The notes below the pieces were generated by a model. The model made no database searches. It worked only from the letters and a program-made list of their open reading frames with translations, and was not told the origin of the DNA. From Candidatus Nitrosopumilus sp. (GTDB lineage Archaea; Thermoproteota; Nitrososphaeria; Nitrososphaerales; Nitrosopumilaceae), in the NCBI GenBank assembly GCA_013002265.1, contig JABDKK010000197.1, forward strand, positions 1-13,577: a DNA stretch of 13,577 bases, in the 5' to 3' direction. Both the position numbers and the translations under genes were made by a program. Positions within the stretch are counted from its first letter, which is position 1. Each line of letters begins with the position of its first letter. Shown one piece after another: positions 1 to 5,145 of the stretch.

Positions 1-210
1 GGGTATCATGATGGAATCGATTCCTGCCCAACTGAGCCAGAAACATGGAACAAGTATAATGATCATGACGGTTGCCCAGATATTGCTCCAGAGCAACAAA
101 GATTTGTCCATGATGATGACTTGGATGGTATCATAAACGATCTTGACTTATGTCCATCTGATCCTGAGGATTACGATGGCGACAGAGACGAAGACGGCTG
201 CCCTGAATAA
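1..210 (+). CDS. Thrombospondin type 3 repeat protein, C-terminal end (partial)
   Basis: The frame is open from the first base and ends at TAA 208-210, giving the last 69 residues of a longer protein. The sequence is very acidic and repeats the pattern D-x-D-x-D-G-I plus C-P, for example DDDLDGI followed by DLCP, and it ends in DEDGCPE. This is the signature of calcium-binding thrombospondin type 3 repeats, in which Asp side chains bind Ca2+ and spaced Cys residues may form disulfides. Such repeats are normally outside the cell, so a surface or secreted protein is likely. The N-terminus, signal peptide and any partner domains lie outside the window, so the full function cannot be given. The dus gene follows after 28 nt on the same strand. 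Confidence 0.8.
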   Translation, partial: GYHDGIDSCPTEPETWNKYNDHDGCPDIAPEQQRFVHDDDLDGIINDLDLCPSDPEDYDGDRDEDGCPE

Positions 211-238
211 AACAATATTCTAGGCTGTGAATTAACTT

Positions 239-1201
239 ATGCTTCCAAAGTTTTCTAGTAAGGCATTTTTAGCTCCTATGGCAGGAGTCAGTGATCCTGC
301 TTTAAGGCTACAATGTAAACTCTTGGGGGCAGGACTAGTTGTAACTGAATTTACCAATATTCATAGTATCATTGCAAAAGAAAAACAACTCAAAGAGAAA
401 ATGCGTACCATTCAAGAATTTATCGAATTCTCAGAACAAGAACGACCTCTTTCAGTCCAGTTGTTTGGATCTGATCTTGGGGCATTAGAAAAAGCTGCAA
501 AAATTGTAGAGCCATATTTTGATATAATTGACTATAACATGGGTTGTCCTGCACCGCACATCACTCAACAGATGGCAGGTGGTGCTCTTTTACAAGAAGT
601 CAATCTGACAACTCAAATTTTTGAAACTCTTGTTAATGCAGTAAAAAAACCAGTAACGCTAAAAATTCGTGCAGGTGTTACAGATTCTAGCAAATTTCTA
701 TTTAAGGATATTGCTCAACTTGCCGAAGATAAAGGAATCAAAATGATTACATTTCATCCAAGAACTGTTAGTCAAGGATATTCTGGTAATGCAGATTGGA
801 AATTAATCAAAGAACTCAAAGAAATTTCAAGCATTCCAATAGTTGGAAATGGGGATATTACAACTCCTGAGGATGCAAAAACAATGCTTGATGAAACTAA
901 TTGTGATTATGTCATGATAGGAAGGGGTGCTATGGGTAATCCGTTTTTGTTTGAACAGATTAATGATTATCTTAAAACTGGAGAATACAAGCAGTATTCA
1001 TTTAAGGATAGACTAAATTCGTTTTTTGATTATTTGCATCTGAGTGATAATTATAAAATTAAATTTGCTAACATAAAGGGGCAAGCCATGCGATTTACCA
1101 AGGGAATGAAGGGAGGGGCGAAACTTCGTTCAAAAATCACTTTGTCTAAAAATATCAAAGAACTTGAACAAATTATGCGTCAAGCATACTTTATTTCTTA
1201 G
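239..1201 (+). CDS. dus: tRNA-dihydrouridine synthase (Dus family)
   Basis: FMN-dependent enzyme that reduces uridine to dihydrouridine in the D-loop of tRNA. The 320-residue protein matches the family length and carries its motifs in order: LAPMAGVSD (11-19) at the start of the TIM barrel, NMGCP with the catalytic Cys103, LKIRAG (141-146), HPRT (173-176), GNGDI (203-207) and IGRGAMGNP (227-235), the last two being the FMN-phosphate region. A helical C-terminal domain follows from about residue 240. The ATG at 239 lies 28 nt after the repeat-protein stop. Whether the two are cotranscribed is unclear. The positions in tRNA that it modifies cannot be read from sequence, so no subclass is assigned. 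Confidence 0.93.
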   Translation: MLPKFSSKAFLAPMAGVSDPALRLQCKLLGAGLVVTEFTNIHSIIAKEKQLKEKMRTIQEFIEFSEQERPLSVQLFGSDLGALEKAAKIVEPYFDIIDYNMGCPAPHITQQMAGGALLQEVNLTTQIFETLVNAVKKPVTLKIRAGVTDSSKFLFKDIAQLAEDKGIKMITFHPRTVSQGYSGNADWKLIKELKEISSIPIVGNGDITTPEDAKTMLDETNCDYVMIGRGAMGNPFLFEQINDYLKTGEYKQYSFKDRLNSFFDYLHLSDNYKIKFANIKGQAMRFTKGMKGGAKLRSKITLSKNIKELEQIMRQAYFIS

Positions 1202-1237
1202 AAGTTTGATATTTTTCTGAATATTCCTTTACATTTG

Positions 1238-1259
1238 TTAAGGTTTTAACCTTAATTTT
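1238..1259 (+). terminator. 8-bp palindrome followed by T-run after dus
   Basis: TTAAGGTT (1238-1245) and AACCTTAA (1248-1255) are perfect inverted arms around a 2-nt centre, followed by TTTT. It sits 37 nt after the dus stop, so it may end the dus transcript. It also lies about 35 nt upstream of the next TATA box (1290-1297), so a regulator-binding operator is the alternative. A smaller T5 run at 1212-1216 could also serve as a terminator. Confidence 0.4.
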
Positions 1260-1289
1260 CATTGAATTTTAAAGTAAATTGGACTATTC

Positions 1290-1297
1290 TTATATAA
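1290..1297 (+). promoter_or_regulatory. TATA box for the RAM-domain gene
   Basis: TTATATAA is a good archaeal TATA box. Transcription is expected to begin about 20-24 nt after it, at or next to the ATG at 1318. That ATG opens a 7-codon mini-ORF rather than the gene itself, which starts with TTG at 1342. Confidence 0.65.
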
Positions 1298-1317
1298 CTC
1301 ATTAGATGATTTTATTT

Positions 1318-1341
1318 ATGAAAATAGGAGTTGAGTCATAA
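1318..1341 (+). promoter_or_regulatory. Candidate leader mini-ORF (MKIGVES)
   Basis: ATG at 1318 opens seven codons that end in TAA (1339-1341), directly touching the TTG start of the next gene at 1342. The ATG is at the spot where the TATA box predicts transcript initiation. The mini-ORF contains AGGAG (1326-1330), which could act as a ribosome binding site for the TTG with an 11-nt spacer. Translation of the mini-ORF and coupled re-initiation is inference. Confidence 0.35.
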
Positions 1342-1581
1342 TTGGCCACAGCATATGTCCTCATTAACTGTGAGCTGGGTTCTGAAGAAGCAGTAATCTC
1401 TGAACTAAAATCAATTGAAGGAATCAAGGAAGTGCATGGAACATTTGGCGCATATGACATATTGGCCAAAGTTGAGTCAGGACAGGTAGAAGCACTCAGA
1501 GAGACAATTACATGGAAGATTAGAAAAATTCCAAAAATACGTTCAACACTCACTCTAATGGGTATTGAAGGACAACACTAA
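1342..1581 (+). CDS. Stand-alone Lrp/AsnC ligand-binding (RAM) domain protein
   Basis: The 79-residue protein begins MATAYVLINCELGSEEAV and matches the C-terminal ligand-sensing domain (RAM) of Lrp/AsnC regulators, with the beta-alpha-beta-beta-alpha-beta pattern and GTFGAYDILAKV in the middle. There is no DNA-binding helix-turn-helix: an in-frame TAA lies immediately before the TTG start, so the domain really is alone. In the family, such proteins form dimers or larger rings and bind amino acids, sometimes working with full-length Lrp proteins. The start is TTG at 1342, with AGGAG 11 nt upstream. Its ligand is not evident. It faces the PII gene tail to tail, so two likely metabolite sensors are neighbours. 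Confidence 0.82.
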   Translation: MATAYVLINCELGSEEAVISELKSIEGIKEVHGTFGAYDILAKVESGQVEALRETITWKIRKIPKIRSTLTLMGIEGQH

Positions 1582-1654
1582 TTTTCCAAAATCCTGTGCT
1601 TTTATAGTTAAATTGTAATGACACTCCATCCCTTCAAAAAACGCGTCTCCCAAA

Positions 1655-1696
1655 GAGATACCCACTGAGAGGAGTAGCGAACCTCTCAGTTGTCTC
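1655..1696. other. Strong two-part hairpin in the RAM-PII intergenic gap
   Basis: A 9-bp perfect stem, ACTGAGAGG (1664-1672) with CCTCTCAGT (1682-1690), encloses a 9-nt loop. Below it, GAGATA (1655-1660) pairs with TGTCTC (1691-1696), including one G-T wobble, with an unpaired CCC (1661-1663) between the stems. It lies in the only gap between two convergent genes, so it would be in the 3' untranslated region of either transcript. A TTTATA at 1601-1606 could also start a separate + strand RNA near 1630. Function unknown; strand cannot be decided. Confidence 0.5.
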
Positions 1697-1729
1697 ATAA
1701 ACGAAAATTTCTGTAATAAAAGAAAATGA

Positions 1730-2077
1730 TTAGAGGGCTTCTGGACCTCTCTTTTTTGATGCAATGTTTATGACATCATCAACTGGTGAAATCACAATAA
1801 TACCATCTCCGGGTTTGCCAGTAAATGCTGCATCAATAATAGCTGATGTTATTTTCTCTACTTCAGAGTCATCCACTATTGTACTTACAGTAGCAACTTT
1901 GTTGAATTCTGCGATAAAAGTTCCTGTTCCTCTACCTGCTCTCATGGTTTGTCTCTCACCGGAACCTCTACCATTTCCTTCTAGAATGGTAAATCCTCCA
2001 ACTATGTCTTTGATCGCATTGGAAACAGCCCCTGTTTTATCAATGTGAACGGTTGCCTCAATTCGTTTCATTTTCAT
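1730..2077 (-). CDS. Divergent PII (GlnB/GlnK-like) signal protein
   Basis: PII proteins are trimers that bind ATP/ADP and 2-oxoglutarate and control nitrogen metabolism. This 115-residue protein has the family fold: RIEATVHI at the start, GNGRGSGERQ leading into the T-loop, and a well kept nucleotide-binding B-loop TGKPGDGIIVISPVDDVI (86-103). The T-loop is unusual: the Tyr that is uridylylated in E. coli GlnB (Tyr51) is absent, the Gln after GFGR (Gln39, which contacts 2-oxoglutarate) is Gly38 here, and the loop appears about three residues longer. It may therefore respond to different ligands. ATG occurs at 2077 and again at 2071; TTTTTAAA 22 nt before the second ATG suggests a leaderless start at 2071 (113 residues, MKRIEA). 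No ammonium transporter gene is adjacent. Confidence 0.85.
   Translation of the reverse strand: MKMKRIEATVHIDKTGAVSNAIKDIVGGFTILEGNGRGSGERQTMRAGRGTGTFIAEFNKVATVSTIVDDSEVEKITSAIIDAAFTGKPGDGIIVISPVDDVINIASKKRGPEAL
1732..1757 (+). terminator. Hairpin plus T6 overlapping the PII 3' end
   Basis: On the + strand AGAGG (1732-1736) pairs with CCTCT (1746-1750), followed by C and six T (1752-1757). It could stop + strand transcripts coming from the RAM-domain gene. The same bases encode the last residues of the PII protein on the other strand, so the arrangement may be partly accidental. Confidence 0.35.
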
Positions 2078-2150
2078 TCATTTTTTGCTATTGTTTAAAA
2101 AAGATCATATGTTTTTATTTCAATTTTATGATACTACATGGTTTGGTTAT

Positions 2151-2158
2151 TTTATTAT
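2151..2158 (+). promoter_or_regulatory. Possible TATA box for the small HTH gene
   Basis: TTTATTAT lies 27 nt before the ATG at 2186. The distance is slightly longer than for the other promoters here, so the match is weak. It sits inside the frame if the earlier ATG at 2138 were used, which supports the later start. Confidence 0.3.
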
Positions 2159-2185
2159 CCTCTTGCCTTTTTAGTATTGAAATTA

Positions 2186-2371
2186 ATGAAAATTATGAAA
2201 AGCGATGAGAAACGATCTCATAGACTAAATTATCTATTGAAGTGTTATTTGTCAAATCCTCAGGAAAATCAGCTTTATCAGAGAGCAAAACAAATGGGGG
2301 TTTCTGATTCTACTGCAAAAGATTACATTAGAACCGTCATCATCCAGGCCCAAAAAATCTACTCAAAATAG
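2186..2371 (+). CDS. Small helix-turn-helix-like protein
   Basis: The protein has 61 residues from the ATG at 2186 (MKIMKSDEKRSHRL). The frame is open further back to ATG 2138, which would add 16 hydrophobic residues, but a TATA-like sequence lies within that extension and the basic N-terminus fits better. The middle and end, QLYQRAKQMGVSDSTAKDYIRTVI, read as helix, turn (GVSDSTAKDY) and recognition helix. It resembles small winged or homeodomain-like DNA-binding proteins. I cannot name a family with certainty. A single gene between two promoters, it ends in a clear hairpin terminator, so it is probably transcribed alone. A role as a transcription factor is inference. Confidence 0.65.
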   Translation: MKIMKSDEKRSHRLNYLLKCYLSNPQENQLYQRAKQMGVSDSTAKDYIRTVIIQAQKIYSK

Positions 2372-2378
2372 ATTTTTT
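2352..2378 (+). terminator. Hairpin terminator of the small HTH gene
   Basis: AAAAAATCTA (2352-2361) and TAGATTTTTT (2369-2378) form a perfect 10-bp inverted repeat with a 7-nt loop, and the T6 run ends the 3' arm. The stop codon TAG (2369-2371) lies in the 3' arm. Because the arms are A and T runs, it could also function in part on the opposite strand. Confidence 0.65.
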
Positions 2379-2442
2379 ATAAACAACTCAAATTCAAATA
2401 TTTTTCAATAAAGAAATCATTCGAAATGTTAAACAAGCTATT

Positions 2443-2450
2443 CATAAATA
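2443..2450 (+). promoter_or_regulatory. TATA box for the membrane protein gene
   Basis: CATAAATA ends exactly 22 nt before the ATG at 2473, which predicts a leaderless transcript beginning at the start codon. Confidence 0.5.
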
Positions 2451-2472
2451 ATCAAAATGAGATGAATTTCAC

Positions 2473-3168
2473 ATGACTGATCCATTACTAGATGATGTAA
2501 AGGCACTTTTAGACAAGGATTTTGGTGATGATAGGATTCTCAAACAAATTCGTAGAGCTTGTGAGAATAATGAAGTAATTAGTAATTATGAAAGAAACTA
2601 TGTGAAACAATTAGCCGAAAAGCATCTAGGTAAAAAGCCAGATGTAAAAGCATCAGCAGAAGAAAAACCAATTGTTCCAGATGTTGTAATGCCTGAAATT
2701 CAGTCTGTTCATCAAAACCAAACCTATCAACCAAAGCCTCAACCAAAATATTCTTCAAATGCAAAAAATACTAAACTCTTCTTAGGTATAGGTGGAATTG
2801 CACTGGTGATCATCATAGCAGTTGCAGTATCCTTTAGTGGAATTTCTGAAACAGCACCTACCAAAACTCAAACTCCAACTAACACAGAACCTGAATCCCT
2901 ATCTGTTCAAACCGATTTATCATCATATTCAAAAAAAGATCTTATTTCAATTAGTGGCATCTCTGATACTTCTCGAACTGTAAATCTATTAATTCAAAAT
3001 ACTAAAAATGAATTAGTTTGGTCTGAACAAGTTTCTGTTAAAAGTGATGGAAGATTTTCCACATTGGCAATTGCTGGAGGTACAGGTTGGGAGAATTCAG
3101 GAATCTATACTCTAAAAGTTGATAATGGAAAAGAAACCAAAACCAGTACTTTCTCGTTTTCAAATTAA
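2473..3168 (+). CDS. Single-pass membrane protein with an outer beta domain (unknown function)
   Basis: The 231-residue protein has three parts. Residues 1-55 are charged and helical (LLDDVKALLDKDF, then ENNEVISNYERNYVKQLAEKHL). A Pro/Gln-rich linker runs to about 100. One hydrophobic membrane segment (about 102-122, LFLGIGGIALVIIIAVAVSF) follows KNTK, and a Thr/Pro-rich stalk follows it. The last 100 residues alternate as beta strands and end in GIYTLKVDNGKETKTSTFSF, like Ig-type or S-layer-associated beta-sandwich domains. The positive charge before the membrane segment suggests N-in, C-out topology. I do not recognise a named family. ATG 2473 fits the TATA spacing. It ends 1 nt from the convergent nuclease-like gene. 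Confidence 0.75.
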   Translation: MTDPLLDDVKALLDKDFGDDRILKQIRRACENNEVISNYERNYVKQLAEKHLGKKPDVKASAEEKPIVPDVVMPEIQSVHQNQTYQPKPQPKYSSNAKNTKLFLGIGGIALVIIIAVAVSFSGISETAPTKTQTPTNTEPESLSVQTDLSSYSKKDLISISGISDTSRTVNLLIQNTKNELVWSEQVSVKSDGRFSTLAIAGGTGWENSGIYTLKVDNGKETKTSTFSFSN

Positions 3169-3169
3169 T

Positions 3170-3742
3170 TTAATCAAATTTTTTCCAATGAGTATCTAAC
3201 AACTCTCTTAGTTTTTCAACAGTAATTTCGTCCATGTATTCTCTGTAAACAATGAATTTTTTTTGACGATTAGTTTGCTCATCATAAATATCAGTGGTGT
3301 TTTTTGGAATTGCTCCAGCTTTCCATTGACTCATTTCAAATAACCATACAGTTGAATCGGGATTTGAAAAATCTATATCATCACATCCCACAACATAAAG
3401 AAAACACTTTGCTGATTGATTTAATTTTTCATGTAGTTTTTCATACGCAATCATTTGGCCCTTGGCGATATTGATCTTATCATTATGAAACCCCTTGAAT
3501 TCTAAGATGATAAAACCTCCATTATGCTCAATTAGCCAATCAATATCTGTTCCACCTGAGGCTACCATACCGTGAACAATAAGATTACCTAAGACCTCTC
3601 TGCCTCTAGTAAATTCAGATTCATCAAAAATCTGATATTTTGCCCTGGGGCTCTTTCGAAAGTTTTGAGATATTTGTTCTATTTTTGATGGTGTGGTTTT
3701 TTCATAAAATGTATCAATTAAATCCACAGTTTCATCTGTCAT
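3170..3742 (-). CDS. Small PD-(D/E)XK nuclease-like protein (RecB/Cas4-type motifs)
   Basis: The 190-residue protein shows the spaced residues of a PD-(D/E)XK nuclease: GTDIDW with D66 and D68, then hydrophobic GGFIILEFKG with E81-x-K83, then KGQMIAY with Q96 and Y100. The last matches the QxxxY motif that marks RecB and Cas4-type nucleases. These residues would bind Mg2+ and cut DNA. There is no helicase, methylase, Cas protein or iron-sulfur Cys cluster in the sequence, so it stands alone. The target is unknown. ATG 3742 is the first start after a 72-nt gap behind the 73-residue gene, and no clear TATA box was seen, so it may be read through from tbp. Function rests on motifs only. Confidence 0.6.
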   Translation of the reverse strand: MTDETVDLIDTFYEKTTPSKIEQISQNFRKSPRAKYQIFDESEFTRGREVLGNLIVHGMVASGGTDIDWLIEHNGGFIILEFKGFHNDKINIAKGQMIAYEKLHEKLNQSAKCFLYVVGCDDIDFSNPDSTVWLFEMSQWKAGAIPKNTTDIYDEQTNRQKKFIVYREYMDEITVEKLRELLDTHWKKFD

Positions 3743-3814
3743 GAATAATCGGGATTTTTACTTGATGTTAAGAAGGTTTGTAAAATATTGTACAGTATCT
3801 GCTATTTTTCTTAT

Positions 3815-4036
3815 TTATCTGCTAAAAAACTCACCTCCGCCCCCTTTATACAAAATGAAATAATCATCGGGATTTTTTTTATCTTTTTTTGCATTTAGAG
3901 CATCTTGGTACATCTCAAAATGATCTACTAAATACAATTGATCTTCTGAATCTGAAAAATAATCAATTGCAACTAAATTAAACCCACTTTCTGGTGTTAG
4001 ATTTCTTTTCTCATTTTCAAAAGTATCCTGAGACAA
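3815..4036 (-). CDS. Small conserved-looking protein of unknown function
   Basis: The 73-residue protein starts at TTG 4036, 21 nt after the tbp stop; in frame, the tbp stop itself blocks any earlier start. It is rich in Asp, Glu and Lys, has an aromatic core (FNLVAIDYFSDSEDQLYLVDHFEMYQDAL) and ends NPDDYFILYKGGGGEFFSR, which reads as a small alpha/beta domain with a flexible Gly tail. No family is recognised. Its closeness to tbp suggests one operon. It could be a transcription accessory protein, but that rests on position alone. Confidence 0.6.
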   Translation of the reverse strand: MSQDTFENEKRNLTPESGFNLVAIDYFSDSEDQLYLVDHFEMYQDALNAKKDKKNPDDYFILYKGGGGEFFSR

Positions 4037-4057
4037 TTTTTTAAAAAACCAAACTAA

Positions 4058-4621
4058 TCATTCATCATAAATCATTAGATTTTTTTCTTCTAATAATGAA
4101 TGAAGATTATGGACTGATCGATAGACATCCGATTCTTTTTTAGCTCCTGTACAAACCAATTTGCCTGATGCAAATAACAAAATGACTGTTTTTGGGTCTA
4201 GCATTCTGTGAATTAATCCTGGAAATTGCTCTGGCTCATACATACTTCTAGGCAAAGTTCTTGCAGCTTTTTCCAAATGGATTTTTCCTCCTAAATTAAT
4301 TGCAGCAACAATATTTTGTACAGTAATTATTGCATCTTTTTTTATTTTGATTTTTCCTTTCCTTAATTTCTGAACAACTGCATTGACGGCTTTAATTGCC
4401 ATGTCTTCTGATTTTGCTCCTGTGCAAACCATTTTTCCAGTTCTAAAAATTAAAGTAGCAGTTCTGGGATTTGTTAATCTAAAAACAAGTCCTGGAAATT
4501 GTTCAGGATGATATTCAGTATCTGGAAATTTTTTAGTAATATCGTTTAGATCTATCTTTTGATCAACTGACGCTGATGCCACAACGTTCTCAACACTAAC
4601 AATTGGCTTTGTTTGAGGCAT
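4058..4621 (-). CDS. tbp: TATA-binding protein (TBP)
   Basis: General transcription factor that binds and bends TATA boxes and recruits TFB and RNA polymerase. The 187 residues contain the two-fold saddle repeat: first half ENVVASASV to CTGAKSE (about 11-72), second half QNIVAAINL to CTGAKKE (about 102-163). Each half has the EQFPGL motif and the LIF/LLF-x-x-GK motif. The four DNA-inserting Phe residues are in place: F42, F59, F133 and F150. Length and start (MPQTKPIVSVENVVAS) match archaeal TBPs. Its own TATA box is 23 nt upstream, so a leaderless mRNA is likely, and TBP may set its own level. Two small genes follow on the same strand. Confidence 0.97.
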   Translation of the reverse strand: MPQTKPIVSVENVVASASVDQKIDLNDITKKFPDTEYHPEQFPGLVFRLTNPRTATLIFRTGKMVCTGAKSEDMAIKAVNAVVQKLRKGKIKIKKDAIITVQNIVAAINLGGKIHLEKAARTLPRSMYEPEQFPGLIHRMLDPKTVILLFASGKLVCTGAKKESDVYRSVHNLHSLLEEKNLMIYDE

Positions 4622-4644
4622 AACGAGGGGATTTAAATACTTCC

Positions 4645-4652
4645 TTTATATA
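4645..4652 (-). promoter_or_regulatory. Strong TATA box of tbp
   Basis: Read on the - strand this is TATATAAA, the best TATA box in the window. It ends 23 nt before the ATG at 4621, which predicts transcription starting at the start codon. A second AT-rich stretch (4631-4638) lies too close to act as the TATA box. Confidence 0.75.
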
Positions 4653-4685
4653 TACTAGTCCGATTTTTGTGATGGTTTAAAATTT

Positions 4686-5141
4686 CTAGTGATGACCAAT
4701 CCACTGATACCTGTATTCTTCATCAATGATATCTGAAACAATTTCTTTATTGTTGATTGCTCTTTTTGGTAAATCTACATCAAAGAATCCTAATTGGCCT
4801 TTCCATGGAATTGGTATCCTAAATGATTTACTCTTCTTTAACATAAATCCAAAAGCATTGTTGCTGTAATTTTTTGATGCAAAATGAAATTTTTGATCTG
4901 CATTAAGCTCTTTGAGAGAATTGTATCTTTTAACATCATAAAGTTCAGCTTTTCCAACAATTGCCCCTGTAACAAATTTTTTATCAATCTTAAGTCGTCT
5001 GCAATCTTCAGATTTGATTTTAATTGGGGCATGAATCAAAAATTCTCCTCTAAAATTTGTATTCCATTTTCTTAATTCTATGATTTTTTTACCTGATACA
5101 ATCAAATCCGCAAATGGTTGAGATACGGAAAGACAGTTCAA
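4686..5141 (-). CDS. ASCH-domain protein
   Basis: The 151-residue protein opens with MNCLSVSQPFADLIVSGKKIIELRKW, the typical start of ASCH (ASC-1 homology) domains, followed by GEFLIHAP and later VTGAIVGKAEL and GQLGFFDV. ASCH folds resemble PUA domains and are proposed to bind RNA; some members are amidohydrolases acting on modified nucleosides. Which applies here is unknown. The start is TTG at 5141, four nt after the stop of the PLP-rhodanese gene; no ATG or better start lies upstream in frame, and the motif begins right there. The tight spacing suggests translational coupling with that gene and possibly a joint role in sulfur chemistry on RNA, which is inference. Confidence 0.83.
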   Translation of the reverse strand: MNCLSVSQPFADLIVSGKKIIELRKWNTNFRGEFLIHAPIKIKSEDCRRLKIDKKFVTGAIVGKAELYDVKRYNSLKELNADQKFHFASKNYSNNAFGFMLKKSKSFRIPIPWKGQLGFFDVDLPKRAINNKEIVSDIIDEEYRYQWIGHH

Positions 5142-5145
5142 GATA

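Noticed and set aside
1302..1764. Open frames on the - strand across and after the RAM-domain gene (83 and 69 residues).
   Set aside because: The first is antisense to a recognisable gene. The second lies over the hairpin region, encodes low-complexity hydrophobic and basic sequence, and has no promoter evidence.
1764..2048. Open frame of 94 residues on the + strand.
   Set aside because: It is the antisense shadow of the PII gene, whose protein is clearly recognisable.
2138..2185. Longer N-terminus for the small HTH protein from ATG 2138.
   Set aside because: The extension is a short hydrophobic run covering the likely promoter; the basic start at 2186 fits better, although a membrane-anchored form cannot be excluded.
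3170..3742. Cas4 or a CRISPR-associated locus.
   Set aside because: There are no repeats with spacers, no other cas genes and no Cys cluster; only the nuclease motif pattern is shared.
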